A stretch of 64,000 nt of DNA from UBA5336 sp039818165 (lineage in GTDB: Bacteria; Pseudomonadota; Alphaproteobacteria; Caulobacterales; Hyphomonadaceae). Below are positions 16,191 to 24,936 of this stretch, in pieces; position 1 is the first letter of the stretch; each line of letters opens with the position of its first letter. The stretch lies in assembly GCA_039818165.1 (NCBI GenBank), contig JBCBUL010000001.1:62001-126000 (forward strand). The letters are read 5' to 3'. The notes under the pieces are model-generated. The model searched no databases. It was not told where the DNA came from and saw only the letters and a program-made list of their open reading frames with translations. The position numbers and the translations under genes are program-made.

Positions 16191-16858
16191 GCCGCCTTGC
16201 GGGGCGCTGTCGGGTCTGTGACCATCTCCGTTTGTTTCGGGGGTTCGGCCATTTCGTCGGCGAATGCGTGATTGACGTCCCGGTGCTTGGCTTCGTCAGC
16301 GCGCACGGCGATGACGACGTCCCGCAGGGTCGCATCTTTATCCAGCTTCCAGTAGTCGATTGCCAACTCAGGCGCCGGTACGTTGGGCAACTCACCTTTA
16401 TCAATTGCTTCCAGATAGCCCGTGTAGCTCACCACGGCTTCTTCCTCGAGATAGGCCACAAAGCGGTGGGCGACCCGTGTGAAGAACAGGTAGAAGAAGA
16501 AGTAGAAATTGTAGAAGATTGCTTGGGCCACCATGATCAGGCCGCGCTCAAATGCGCTGGGCTGGGCAACATGGATGAACGTCATCAGGTGCATTCGCTC
16601 ATTGTCCGCCTCTTCCAGAAGCTCCTTAATCCAGCCCTGATCATCGCGAATGTGGCGCAGCGCTTTCAAATGCTGGAGCAGGCCGCCAACCATGCCCGGC
16701 ACGGCAGCGACGGTTTCCAGCACGACGGCGCGGTGGCCATACCGTTTGCGGAAAAAAGCGTCCGCAAAAACGCGCATGAACTTGACCATTCCAAGCGCAA
16801 TGCGGTCGCGCACTGTGCCGGGCGCACGGCGGGTCTCAATGTCAATTTCAAGGTCCAT
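16187..16858 (-). CDS. aox: Ubiquinol alternative oxidase
   Basis: This 223-residue protein carries every diiron motif of alternative oxidase: LET (47-49, ligand Glu48), NERMH (86-90, Glu87 and His90), LEEEA (137-141) and RADEAKHRDVNH (186-197). A hydrophobic stretch near 107-126 matches the membrane-bound surface. The enzyme oxidises ubiquinol directly with oxygen to water without pumping protons, giving a cyanide- and NO-resistant bypass of cytochrome oxidases. ATG 16858 is chosen for its GGGAGAG ribosome site. AOX is widespread in plants and fungi but patchy in bacteria. The next upstream gene is secA on the same strand. Confidence 0.95.
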   Translation of the reverse strand: MDLEIDIETRRAPGTVRDRIALGMVKFMRVFADAFFRKRYGHRAVVLETVAAVPGMVGGLLQHLKALRHIRDDQGWIKELLEEADNERMHLMTFIHVAQPSAFERGLIMVAQAIFYNFYFFFYLFFTRVAHRFVAYLEEEAVVSYTGYLEAIDKGELPNVPAPELAIDYWKLDKDATLRDVVIAVRADEAKHRDVNHAFADEMAEPPKQTEMVTDPTAPRKAA

Positions 16859-16971
16859 CAAGCTCTCCCGATAAGAACAGTGGTCACTCTGCTCTAATAG
16901 AAATGGGAAGGGAGACACAGACTACCATGCGACATCCGCGAGCAGGGGCAGCCTGCCGCAGCCTGCAGATA

Positions 16972-17087
16972 TCAGGCGCCAGCTATTTCTTTGGCTGAGC
17001 CGATTGCGCCGCAACAGTGCTTGTACTTCTTGCCCGATCCGCAGGGGCAGGCGGCGTTTCGGGGTGTATCAGACCAGTTTTTTTTTT
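16972..17087 (-). other. Out-of-frame SEC-C zinc-binding tail of SecA after an A10 run
   Basis: The secA reading frame stops at 17069. On the minus strand a run of ten A residues (17087-17078) precedes that stop. In the neighbouring frame the sequence encodes DTPRNAACPCGSGKKYKHC and continues to a TGA at 16972-16974. This is the canonical SEC-C motif (CxCx8C, here followed by Cys) that ends most bacterial SecA proteins. Removing one A, or adding two, joins the frames. The cause could be a sequencing error, a real mutation, or transcriptional slippage on the homopolymer. Confidence 0.85.
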
Positions 17088-19705
17088 AGGTCGACGGCAT
17101 CTTCAGATCGCGCGTCCTGGCCAAGCTGATTGGCACCGGCATCAGGTTCCGGTTGCGGTTCCCGTTTTGGAGGTGGCGCCTGAACGGGACGCGGCCGCGG
17201 CGCTGGCTCGGCGCCACCTTCGACGCGCAAGCCCATCAGAGAGCGAGTCACCATGAGGCGCAGGTCTGCCAGCATGGAGTTGAACAGCTTGAACGCTTCT
17301 TCCTTGAATTCATTCAGGGGGTCGCGCTGGCCATAGCCCCGCAAGTGGATCACCGAACGCAGCTGGTCGAGCTGTTGGAGGTGCTGACGCCACTGGAGGT
17401 CGAGCACCTGCAGAAGCACTTGCTTTTCAATGTAATTGATCTGTGTGTCGCCGGCGAACTGACGCTTTTCGGCAAACGATGCCTCGGCGGCCTCGTGAAT
17501 ACGCTCGCGCACTTCTTCGTTGGCAACGCCTTCTTCCTGGGCCCAGTCGTGGACCGGCAGGTCAAGGTGTAGGGCGTGTTGTAACTGGGCCTTCAGCCCG
17601 TCCACGTCCCACTGCTCAGCATATGCCTTTTCCGGCATCGTGTAGGCGACAATCTTGTCGATCACATCTTCGCGCATGTCTTCAACAACGTCCGTGACGT
17701 TGTCGGCTTCCATAAATTCCTTGCGCTGTTCGAAAATGACCTTGCGCTGATCGTTGATTACATCGTCATACTTCAGGACGTTCTTGCGCATCTCGAAATT
17801 GCGCTGTTCGACCTTTTTCTGCGAGGTCTCCATCGCCTTGTTCATCCAGGGATGGGTGATGCCCTCATCTTCCTTGATGCCGAGTTTGCGCATCACATTG
17901 TCGAGGCGGTCTGCCGCGAAGATGCGCATGAGGTCGTCTTCGACTGAGATAAAGAATTTCGACCGGCCCGGGTCGCCCTGCCGGCCTGTTCTGCCACGCA
18001 GCTGGTTGTCAATGCGGCGGCTTTCATGGCGCTCTGTGCCCAGAACATAGAGCCCGCCGGCTTCCAGGGCGACATTCTTCTTCGCCTCGATATCGGCTTT
18101 GATCTTCGCCCGGAGGGTTTCTATCTCACCTTCCGTGAGCACGCGCCCTTCCTTGGCCTGGAGGGCTTCAACCTCCTTTTCCAGCCGCATGTCGAGATTG
18201 CCACCCAACTGGATGTCGGTGCCGCGCCCAGCCATGTTTGTCGCAACGGTGATTGCGCCCGGAATGCCAGCGTCGGCGACGATTTGAGCCTCTTGCTCGT
18301 GGTGGCGCGCATTGAGCACGGCATGGGGGATTTTTGTTTCAGTCAGAAGTCGGTCCAGAATCTCGGACTTCTCAATGGAGGCCGTGCCTAAGAGAACGGG
18401 CTGGCCGCGCTCGTGGCAGTCGCGGACTTCTTTGATGATCTCTGCATATTTTGCTGAAGCGGTGCGATAGACCACATCGTCTTCGTCGATCCTGGCGATG
18501 GGCTTGTTGGTCGGTAGTTCGACCACTTCCAGCTTGTAAATGTCGCCGAATTCGCTGGCTTCGGTCAGCGCCGTGCCCGTCATGCCGCCCAGTTTTTCGT
18601 AAAGACGGAAGTAGTTCTGAAACGTGATCGACGCGAGGGTCTGGTTCTCAGGCTTAATCTCGACCCGCTCTTTCGCTTCGATGGCCTGGTGAAGACCTTC
18701 GGAAAGCCGGCGCCCTTCCATCATCCGACCGGTGAACTCATCGATGAGCATCACCTGGCTGTCCTTGACGATGTAGTCCTTGTCTTTCTGATACAGCTTG
18801 TGTGCGCGCAGGGCCTGGTTGGCATGGTGCACGATGGAGATGTTGGTGGGTTCCCAAAGCGAGCCTTCGAGCAGTCCGGCTTCGAGGAGCAGTTCTTCCA
18901 TCTTCTCTGTGCCGGACTCGGAAAACCCAACCGAGCGTTGCTTTTCGTCCAGTTCGTAATCGTCTTCCACGAGGTTCGGGATCAGGGCATCCACCGCACG
19001 GTAGAGGTCGGAGCGGTCATCGGTGGGACCGGAAATGATCAACGGCGTTCGCGCCTCGTCGATGAGGATGGAGTCGACCTCGTCAATGATCGCGTAGGCG
19101 TGGCCGCGCTGGACCATCTGATCCAGCGCGTATTTCATATTGTCGCGCAGGTAGTCGAAACCGAACTCATTGTTGGTCCCGTAGGTAATGTCAGCCGCAT
19201 ACGCTTCTTTGCGGCCCTGGTCGTCAACGCCATGGATGACCTTGCCGGTCGTCATGCCGAGGAAGCCATAGAGCTGGCCCATCCATTCAGCGTCACGTTT
19301 GGCGAGATAGTCGTTCACGGTGACAACGTGGACACCCTTGCCAGCCAGTGCGTTGAGATAAACCGCCAGCGTAGCTACAAGTGTCTTGCCCTCGCCGGTT
19401 TTCATCTCTGCAATCGCGCCGGAATGTAGCACCATGCCGCCAATCAGCTGAACATCGAAATGGCGCATGCCGAGGGCGCGCTTGGATGCCTCGCGGACAA
19501 CTGCGAACGCTTCTTCCAGGAGGTCGTCCAGCGTGGCGCCGTTTTCCAGGCGCTGTCGAAACTCTTCTGTCTTGGCCTTGAGCGCGCTGTCAGACAGCGC
19601 CTCGATCATAGGCTCCATGGCATTGATGCGCGAGACCCGCGTGCGAAGGGGCTTCAGCTTTCGGTCGTTTACGGAACCGAAAATCTTGCGGGCGACTGAC
19701 AACAT
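17069..19705 (-). CDS. secA: Preprotein translocase ATPase SecA, zero-frame product without the zinc tail
   Basis: SecA drives unfolded preproteins through SecYEG with ATP. The protein has a Walker A segment (GEGKTLVATL near residue 100), DEVDSILIDEARTPLIISG, the helicase-like region TNMAGRGTDIQLGG, and RRIDNQLRGRTGRQGDPG before the helical wing and scaffold domains. It ends with a Pro-rich linker and LKKKLV. From the ATG at 19705 it is 878 residues (MLSVARKIFGS fits family starts, and a TTG lies 12 bp upstream). The expected SEC-C tail is encoded immediately downstream in another frame. It is divergent from the PpiC-like gene and stands alone. Confidence 0.96.
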   Translation of the reverse strand: MLSVARKIFGSVNDRKLKPLRTRVSRINAMEPMIEALSDSALKAKTEEFRQRLENGATLDDLLEEAFAVVREASKRALGMRHFDVQLIGGMVLHSGAIAEMKTGEGKTLVATLAVYLNALAGKGVHVVTVNDYLAKRDAEWMGQLYGFLGMTTGKVIHGVDDQGRKEAYAADITYGTNNEFGFDYLRDNMKYALDQMVQRGHAYAIIDEVDSILIDEARTPLIISGPTDDRSDLYRAVDALIPNLVEDDYELDEKQRSVGFSESGTEKMEELLLEAGLLEGSLWEPTNISIVHHANQALRAHKLYQKDKDYIVKDSQVMLIDEFTGRMMEGRRLSEGLHQAIEAKERVEIKPENQTLASITFQNYFRLYEKLGGMTGTALTEASEFGDIYKLEVVELPTNKPIARIDEDDVVYRTASAKYAEIIKEVRDCHERGQPVLLGTASIEKSEILDRLLTETKIPHAVLNARHHEQEAQIVADAGIPGAITVATNMAGRGTDIQLGGNLDMRLEKEVEALQAKEGRVLTEGEIETLRAKIKADIEAKKNVALEAGGLYVLGTERHESRRIDNQLRGRTGRQGDPGRSKFFISVEDDLMRIFAADRLDNVMRKLGIKEDEGITHPWMNKAMETSQKKVEQRNFEMRKNVLKYDDVINDQRKVIFEQRKEFMEADNVTDVVEDMREDVIDKIVAYTMPEKAYAEQWDVDGLKAQLQHALHLDLPVHDWAQEEGVANEEVRERIHEAAEASFAEKRQFAGDTQINYIEKQVLLQVLDLQWRQHLQQLDQLRSVIHLRGYGQRDPLNEFKEEAFKLFNSMLADLRLMVTRSLMGLRVEGGAEPAPRPRPVQAPPPKREPQPEPDAGANQLGQDARSEDAVDLKKKLV

Positions 19706-19887
19706 AGACCTAACCAATACGCTTGAGGGTTATGAGAAACTTGCCCTCTGCATCGGGAGGCGTACAACCCCTTTGCGCAGGAAGAGCTGCAATGGTGAAA
19801 CCCTCTCGACCACCGCAAGCGGGAGACTTAAGAACGCCCCGGAAGCGTGTCAATCAGGCGGACTGGCACCAAGGCGAGGGAAATAGC

Positions 19888-20790
19888 ATGCGAAACACCC
19901 TGTTTGCATTTGGCATTGGCCTGTCTGCGTGTTTGGCGATTTCTGCCTGCGAGCCACAATCCATCGATGATCCGGTCCGGGTTCGGGTCGATGGAGCGGT
20001 TGCCGCGGTGGTCAATGGCGATGCCATATACCTCGCTGATGTGGAGCTTGAAGCAACGGCTCAAGGCGTTATCGGGCGCGGAGAGCCCATCGGGATTGGT
20101 CATCCATCCTACCAGACGATTCTTGATCAGTTGATTGACCAGCGCCTTATGGCCCAGGAGGCGTTGGGCAAAGACCTGCATCTTGAGTCGAGTGCGGGAC
20201 GCCGCTTGGAGGCCGCCCGCGAACGGGTTCTTGGTAACCTTCTGGTCGAACATCTCGTGGCGACAAACGTCACTGAAGAGCGTATTCGCCAGATGTATTC
20301 CGAGCAGGCTGCCCTCCAGCAGATCGAAGATCAGGTGCGCGTGGCCCTGATCGTGGTCGAAACGGAGGACGAGGCCAGCACCGTCCGTGAGCGCGTCACA
20401 ACGGGAGAAGAGTTCGCCGTTGTTGCTTTTGAGGTCAGCACCGACTCCGCAACGCGTATCGAAGGCGGCGAGTTGGGGTACGTGCAGCCCAACCTTATGG
20501 GAGAGCCCTTTGCCAGCACAATCGCGAACACAGCGGTTGGGGATGTCTCGGAACCGTTTGAGACAGAGGCCGGCTGGAGCCTGATCAAAGTGGAAGACCG
20601 GCGTACGCCTGCGCCGAAGACCCTTGAAGAAATGCGCTCGGACCTGGTCACTTTCCTCACGCTTGGTGAGATCAGCCAGATCCTGAAGACCTTGCGCGAA
20701 GAAGCGATCGTGGAGCCTGGCAACGGCGTTCCGACAATTGATCCCGAGACACTGCTGGAGCGCGCCCCAGCTGACGATGACAGCCTGTGA
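19888..20790 (+). CDS. Peptidyl-prolyl cis-trans isomerase, parvulin type, lipoprotein
   Basis: The 300-residue protein begins with a lipoprotein signal ending LAISAC and then a SurA-type N-terminal chaperone region (VNGDAIYLADVELEA and DQLIDQRLMAQEA). A parvulin domain covers roughly residues 150-250, with QVRVALIVVETEDEA, GGELGYVQPNLMGEPFA and SEPFETEAGWSLIKVED. Such proteins help fold outer-membrane or secreted proteins in the periplasm, which suits its place opposite secA. The ATG at 19888 follows a GAGGG ribosome site. The argJ GTG start overlaps its stop by 4 bp, so they form one transcript with mutT. Confidence 0.9.
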   Translation: MRNTLFAFGIGLSACLAISACEPQSIDDPVRVRVDGAVAAVVNGDAIYLADVELEATAQGVIGRGEPIGIGHPSYQTILDQLIDQRLMAQEALGKDLHLESSAGRRLEAARERVLGNLLVEHLVATNVTEERIRQMYSEQAALQQIEDQVRVALIVVETEDEASTVRERVTTGEEFAVVAFEVSTDSATRIEGGELGYVQPNLMGEPFASTIANTAVGDVSEPFETEAGWSLIKVEDRRTPAPKTLEEMRSDLVTFLTLGEISQILKTLREEAIVEPGNGVPTIDPETLLERAPADDDSL

Positions 20791-22037
20791 ACCTTAAGCC
20801 TTCGCCCTTCGCGCCTGAGTGTTTCCCCGAACTGCCAATTGTGAAAGGCGTGCGCGCGGCCACGGGCAGCCGGGGCTTCTATAGCCATGCCGGGCTTGAG
20901 CGCGATGATGTGTTTCTGTTTGCTTTTGACGAAGGCACGGTCTGTTCGGGCGTATTTACACGCTCAACCACCGCATCGGATGACGTCGACTGGTGCCGAA
21001 AGGCCCTTGCCGAAGGGCGCGGGCGCGCGGGGGCTCTGGTGGTGAACTCGGGCAACTCGAATGCGTTCACGGGGCCCAAGGGCGCCCTGAAGAATGCGGC
21101 GACGCGCGCAGCCATGGTGTCTTCGCTGGGCATCTCGGAAGCACAGTGTTTCCTCGCGGCGACGGGCGTGATCGGAGAACCCCTGCCCGATCCGAACTAC
21201 GTCGGCGCTATCGTTCCACAGCTTGCAGAAAGCCTTTCGACGCCGGACTGGGAGGCGTGCGCGCGCGCGTTCATGACAACCGACACTTACCCTAAGGGCG
21301 CCGGTGTCATGACCAAGTGTGGCGACCACGAGGTTGCTTTTGCGGGCATTGCCAAAGGCTCGGGAATGATCGCGCCGAACATGGCAACCATGTTGGCTTA
21401 TGTCTTCACCGATGCCGCGATCGCGCCGCACCTGCTCCGGAAGCTCACCGCGCAAATTGTCGACGCGACGTTCAACTCCATCACCGTGGATGGGGACACC
21501 TCCACGTCGGACACCTTCCAGGTCTTCGCGACGGGGCAATGCGGAATGGATCAGGTGTCGGATGAGGATGATCCGCGTTACGCTGTATTGAGTGAAGCCC
21601 TTTTGCGCGTGTCGTTGGATCTTGCCCATCAGATCGTCAAAGACGGAGAGGGCGCCCAGAAATTTATCGCGATCCGGGTAACAGGCGCCGCCGATACCAA
21701 GAGTGCCAAACGCGCTGCGGCGTCTATCGCGAACTCGCCTTTGGTGAAAACAGCGCTGGCCGCCGGCGATGCAAACTGGGGGCGGATCGTTATGGCCGTC
21801 GGCAAGTCAGGCGTGTCGATAGACCCGAATGCCTTGGCGATCTGGTTTGGTGATCATCAGGTGGCCGAAGGCGGAGCGCGGGCGCCTGATTATTCCGAAG
21901 AGACAGCGAGTGCCCAATGCGCCGGCCGAGAAATAGACATTTCCGTCGATCTTGGCGTCGGGGCCAGCGAAGCGGTTGTGTACACGTGTGACCTGACCCA
22001 CGCCTATGTCGACATCAACGGGGCCTATCGCACATGA
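20787..22037 (+). CDS. argJ: Bifunctional glutamate N-acetyltransferase / amino-acid acetyltransferase
   Basis: ArgJ transfers acetyl from N-acetylornithine to glutamate and can use acetyl-CoA, closing the acetyl cycle of arginine synthesis. The 416-residue precursor self-cleaves before the threonine in APNMATMLAYVFTDA, producing alpha and beta chains, and that site is intact. Other conserved pieces are NSGNSNAFTG near 90, KGSGMIAPN before the cut, and TVDGDTSTSDTFQVFATG after it. The GTG start overlaps the upstream stop (GTGA) and mutT starts 4 bp before its own stop. Confidence 0.97.
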   Translation: MNLKPSPFAPECFPELPIVKGVRAATGSRGFYSHAGLERDDVFLFAFDEGTVCSGVFTRSTTASDDVDWCRKALAEGRGRAGALVVNSGNSNAFTGPKGALKNAATRAAMVSSLGISEAQCFLAATGVIGEPLPDPNYVGAIVPQLAESLSTPDWEACARAFMTTDTYPKGAGVMTKCGDHEVAFAGIAKGSGMIAPNMATMLAYVFTDAAIAPHLLRKLTAQIVDATFNSITVDGDTSTSDTFQVFATGQCGMDQVSDEDDPRYAVLSEALLRVSLDLAHQIVKDGEGAQKFIAIRVTGAADTKSAKRAAASIANSPLVKTALAAGDANWGRIVMAVGKSGVSIDPNALAIWFGDHQVAEGGARAPDYSEETASAQCAGREIDISVDLGVGASEAVVYTCDLTHAYVDINGAYRT

Positions 22038-22438
22038 AACTCGTGCTCGTATCGGCGGTGGCCATGGTTAATTCAGACGGGCATATTCTTCTTGCACAAC
22101 GCCCTGAGGGCAAGTCCATGGCTGGGCTCTGGGAATTTCCTGGTGGAAAGGTGGAGCAGGGGGAAACACCGGAAGCCGCGCTTTGCCGGGAACTTCAGGA
22201 AGAACTGGGGATTAGGACAGACCCCAATTCATTGAAACCGATCACATTTGCTAGCCACACTTATGAGAGTTTTCATCTTTTGATGCCTCTATATGCGTGT
22301 CGGCACTGGGACGGGGTTCCTGTTGGCGCGGAGGGGCAGGCCCTGGCATGGGTCGAGCCGACGCGCCTTCATGAGTTTCCCGCGCCGGAAGCTGATTTGC
22401 CACTCTTTGACGTGCTGGCGAAACTCAAAGCGTGGTAG
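22034..22438 (+). CDS. mutT: 8-oxo-dGTP diphosphatase, MutT-type Nudix hydrolase
   Basis: The 134-residue protein has a complete Nudix box (GGKVEQGETPEAALCRELQEELGI fits GX5EX7REUXEEXGU, roughly 38-61). It also has the MutT-like N-terminus VSAVAMVNSDGHILLAQRPEG and a central SFHLLMPLYACRHW stretch. MutT hydrolyses 8-oxo-dGTP to keep oxidised guanine out of DNA. It overlaps argJ by 4 bp, as in several alphaproteobacteria, and the Flp pilin start codon directly follows its stop. Confidence 0.93.
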   Translation: MKLVLVSAVAMVNSDGHILLAQRPEGKSMAGLWEFPGGKVEQGETPEAALCRELQEELGIRTDPNSLKPITFASHTYESFHLLMPLYACRHWDGVPVGAEGQALAWVEPTRLHEFPAPEADLPLFDVLAKLKAW

Positions 22439-22615
22439 ATGATGAAACCGAATTTCGAAATCTTTTCGTCCATGCTGCGCGATGAACGCGGTTCGACAGT
22501 GGTCGAATATGGATTGCTGGTAGCGCTTCTTGTGCTTGCCATTTTTGCGGCAATCTCGGCACTCGGAAATCCGACGCAGACGAATTACGAGAACATCGTA
22601 AACATGTGGCCGTAG
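22439..22615 (+). CDS. Flp family type IVb pilin, 58 residues
   Basis: This short protein has a charged leader (residues 1-18, ending RDERG) and then STVVEYGLLVALLVLAIFAA, the type IVb prepilin pattern with Glu at position 5 after the predicted G-S cleavage point and a hydrophobic helix that packs into the pilus core. The mature chain of about 40 residues is very short, as in Flp pilins of Tad systems. Either of two tandem ATGs (22439 or 22442) may start it. No Tad assembly genes (cpaA-F, tadA-G) are in the window, so it is an orphan and may depend on machinery elsewhere. Confidence 0.8.
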   Translation: MMKPNFEIFSSMLRDERGSTVVEYGLLVALLVLAIFAAISALGNPTQTNYENIVNMWP

Positions 22616-22621
22616 TCGACT

Positions 22622-24073
22622 TTACGCGGTCCAGAAACGGCGGGTCAGAACCGCAAACACCGGAACGAATTCCAGTCGCCCCAGCAACATCGCAATTGCA
22701 CAGACCCATTTCCCGGCGTCTGACAAGGTTTGGAATGTGCCGTTGGGTCCAATCTTCGCGCCCAGGCCTGGACCCACATTCGATACCGAAGTTGCCGCGC
22801 CGGAGATGGCCGTTATCGGATCCTCGCCCAGAATGGACAGCAGCATCGCGGCGACAAGAAATGTGGACAGGTACAGGAAGACAAACACCATCACGGATTG
22901 GAGTACGTCTTCGCTAACCACCCGGCCCTTGTGGCGTACCGGTGCGAGGCGTCGGCGCATGACCATTTTCTGCGCATGGGCCAAGACCGCCTTGGCAGAA
23001 AGCTCTAGGCGAAACATCTTGATCCCGCACGCTGCGGAGCCCGCGCATCCCCCTAGAAAGGTTAATACGAGGAAGGCCGCCTCAGGCGGGCCACCCCAGC
23101 GGCCATAGTCTCCAAGGGCGTAACCGGTCCCCGTCATCACTGAGGTGACGTTGAACAAGGTTGCGCGTGCAGCCAGAAGCGGGCTGTCGAAACGGTCTGG
23201 AGCCGCGAGGGCGTGATAGGCGAGAATGGCGATAACGAAAAAGAGGATCAGCCCGAAGAAAAGCCGGATCTCTGGATCCTGAAACAGGATCCAGGGGCGG
23301 CGGCTGTAAATCGCTGCCGCGAGCAAGCTGAAGGGTAGACCTGCGATAAACATGAAAACAATCGCCACCCAGGGCGCGGCGCGATGATCATATTGCCCAA
23401 AACTGGCATCGTGGGTGGAATAGCCCCCAGCCGCCATGGTGGTCATGGCGTGTGTGATGGCATTGAAGCCTTCCAATCCGGTGTTTGCATAAAGCGCAGC
23501 GCAGATAAGGGTGAGGGCGACATAGACAAGACCAACCGACTTCGCGATGTCGGAAACCCGCGCGAAAAACTTACCGGATTGGTCGGAGCTTTCCAGCTGG
23601 AATAACTGCATCCCGCCGACGCGCAGCTGGGGGAGAATGGCGATTGCGGTTACAATGATGCCGATTCCGCCAATCCATTGAAGGATCGCCCTCCACAGCA
23701 ACAAGCCGGGCGGGAGACTGTCGAGGCCAGTGAGCACTGTTGAGCCCGTGGTCGTCAGCCCGGAAATGCTCTCAAACATGGCATTGGTAAATGTCATGCC
23801 TGAAGCGAGGAATGGAACTGCTGCCATCAGCGGTAGGATCACCCATACTGATACAGTCAGCAGGAATGCCTCCCTCTGCCCGGTGCGCGGTGGTTCTCCG
23901 CGCGCCAGCGTGTAAAGGCTTAGACCGAGAATAAAGGATGCAAAGGCGGACGCCGCGAAGACGGGCCATTCTGGACGCTCACCGAGAATGTCGACTATGG
24001 CGCACGGCACCATCGCGCCGCCAAGCAGCATGATCATGATGCCAAGGGCCAGGAGGAGTGGACGAAATTCCAT
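22622..24073 (-). CDS. trkH: TrkH family potassium uptake protein
   Basis: The 483-residue membrane protein has the TrkH architecture of repeated membrane-pore-membrane units. Pore-lining pieces visible are ISGLTTTGSTVLTG, THAMTTMAAGGYSTHDASFG, TSVMTGTGYALGDYG and AATSVSNVGPGLG, each carrying the selectivity glycine. TrkH imports potassium with the help of the NAD-binding TrkA, which is not here. The start is MEFRPLLLALGIMIML. It converges with the Flp pilin gene, separated by 6 bp, and the 236-bp gap upstream is shared with the divergent 24310 gene. Confidence 0.93.
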   Translation of the reverse strand: MEFRPLLLALGIMIMLLGGAMVPCAIVDILGERPEWPVFAASAFASFILGLSLYTLARGEPPRTGQREAFLLTVSVWVILPLMAAVPFLASGMTFTNAMFESISGLTTTGSTVLTGLDSLPPGLLLWRAILQWIGGIGIIVTAIAILPQLRVGGMQLFQLESSDQSGKFFARVSDIAKSVGLVYVALTLICAALYANTGLEGFNAITHAMTTMAAGGYSTHDASFGQYDHRAAPWVAIVFMFIAGLPFSLLAAAIYSRRPWILFQDPEIRLFFGLILFFVIAILAYHALAAPDRFDSPLLAARATLFNVTSVMTGTGYALGDYGRWGGPPEAAFLVLTFLGGCAGSAACGIKMFRLELSAKAVLAHAQKMVMRRRLAPVRHKGRVVSEDVLQSVMVFVFLYLSTFLVAAMLLSILGEDPITAISGAATSVSNVGPGLGAKIGPNGTFQTLSDAGKWVCAIAMLLGRLEFVPVFAVLTRRFWTA

Positions 24074-24309
24074 TCGCGCCAGTTAGAGCGAAATCCGTGC
24101 CTCTCCGTCAATCCAATCTTGGTCCAAAGGGGCGGGGCACTGGCACGCCAGCGGCGCATCGCTGGGTTCACCGGCCAGAACAGCGGGGGCGTCGCCTGTC
24201 TATCAAAAAGTCCGTCTGTTTAAGATCGGGAAAGACATTTCGGTTAACGCTAACACTAAGGACATGTTCATGTCGTTGCTGCACATTCGTTGATGAGGGC
24301 CTTTGAGCT

Positions 24310-24879
24310 GTGACCCCGTATGCCTACACGTTCAAGAGCAAGCCTGAAGGCGCTGAAGTCTCGTGGCAGCTCACGGGCAAGACGCTTCAGCTCGAAAACG
24401 GTGAACAGGTTGATCTTTCAACTGTTGTTGGCGGAACCTTTTCGGATATGCCGTCCGGGGCCCATTGGGTTAGTTGTCTTGTGCTTGAGCATTCGGGCGG
24501 AAAAACCAAGATCGCCTGCCGTGACATGCGAACCGGCGCCTCTCGCGCCCAGTATATGAGCCTTGTCGTCTCCCTGCTTGGGGATCTGGCGGTTGTCAGT
24601 CCAAATGCGGCGTTTCGATCCGGAGGCGGCCGTTTTGCAACGTACGCGCTCCTGCTGATTGGTGTCGTGCTGTTTGGGCTGGGGATTTACGCCATGGGGG
24701 GCGCAATCCTGGGGCAGTTCGGTGATGCCACGCAGTTTGGCCTTTCAATGGGCGCGATGGCATTGATCTTCGGTATTTTTCTGGGGTGGTCGGGGTCGCC
24801 TTGGTCGAAACCGACAACGCGGTCCCCACAAGACCTATTGAATTGGCTGCGAACCTGGCTCCGCCGGGCAGAGGCCTGA
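24310..24879 (+). CDS. Hypothetical protein with two membrane segments
   Basis: I do not recognise this 189-residue protein. The N-terminal 100 residues look soluble and beta-rich, with KTLQLENGEQVDLSTVVGGTFSDMPSG and a conserved-looking CRDMRTGASR turn. Two hydrophobic helices follow (about 113-133 and 143-160) and then a short basic tail with RTWLRRAEA. It starts with GTG after a GAGGG stretch. The gene stands alone between divergent trkH and convergent hsp20, with which it shares the downstream hairpin. Nothing suggests a specific role beyond membrane association. Confidence 0.7.
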   Translation: MTPYAYTFKSKPEGAEVSWQLTGKTLQLENGEQVDLSTVVGGTFSDMPSGAHWVSCLVLEHSGGKTKIACRDMRTGASRAQYMSLVVSLLGDLAVVSPNAAFRSGGGRFATYALLLIGVVLFGLGIYAMGGAILGQFGDATQFGLSMGAMALIFGIFLGWSGSPWSKPTTRSPQDLLNWLRTWLRRAEA

Positions 24880-24880
24880 T

Positions 24881-24915
24881 AAAAAGCGGCGCAAGCTCAA
24901 TTGAGCCTGCGCCGC
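24881..24915 (-). terminator. Intrinsic terminator of hsp20, possibly bidirectional
   Basis: A 15-nt arm beginning GCGGCGCA (24886-24900) pairs with its complement ending TGCGCCGC (24901-24915), with one mismatch. Read on the minus strand the stem is followed by TTTTT, giving a proper terminator for hsp20. The plus-strand side lacks a T tract, but the hairpin also ends the 24310 gene. Confidence 0.75.
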
Positions 24916-24936
24916 AATCGCCCAAAAAACTAGGCT

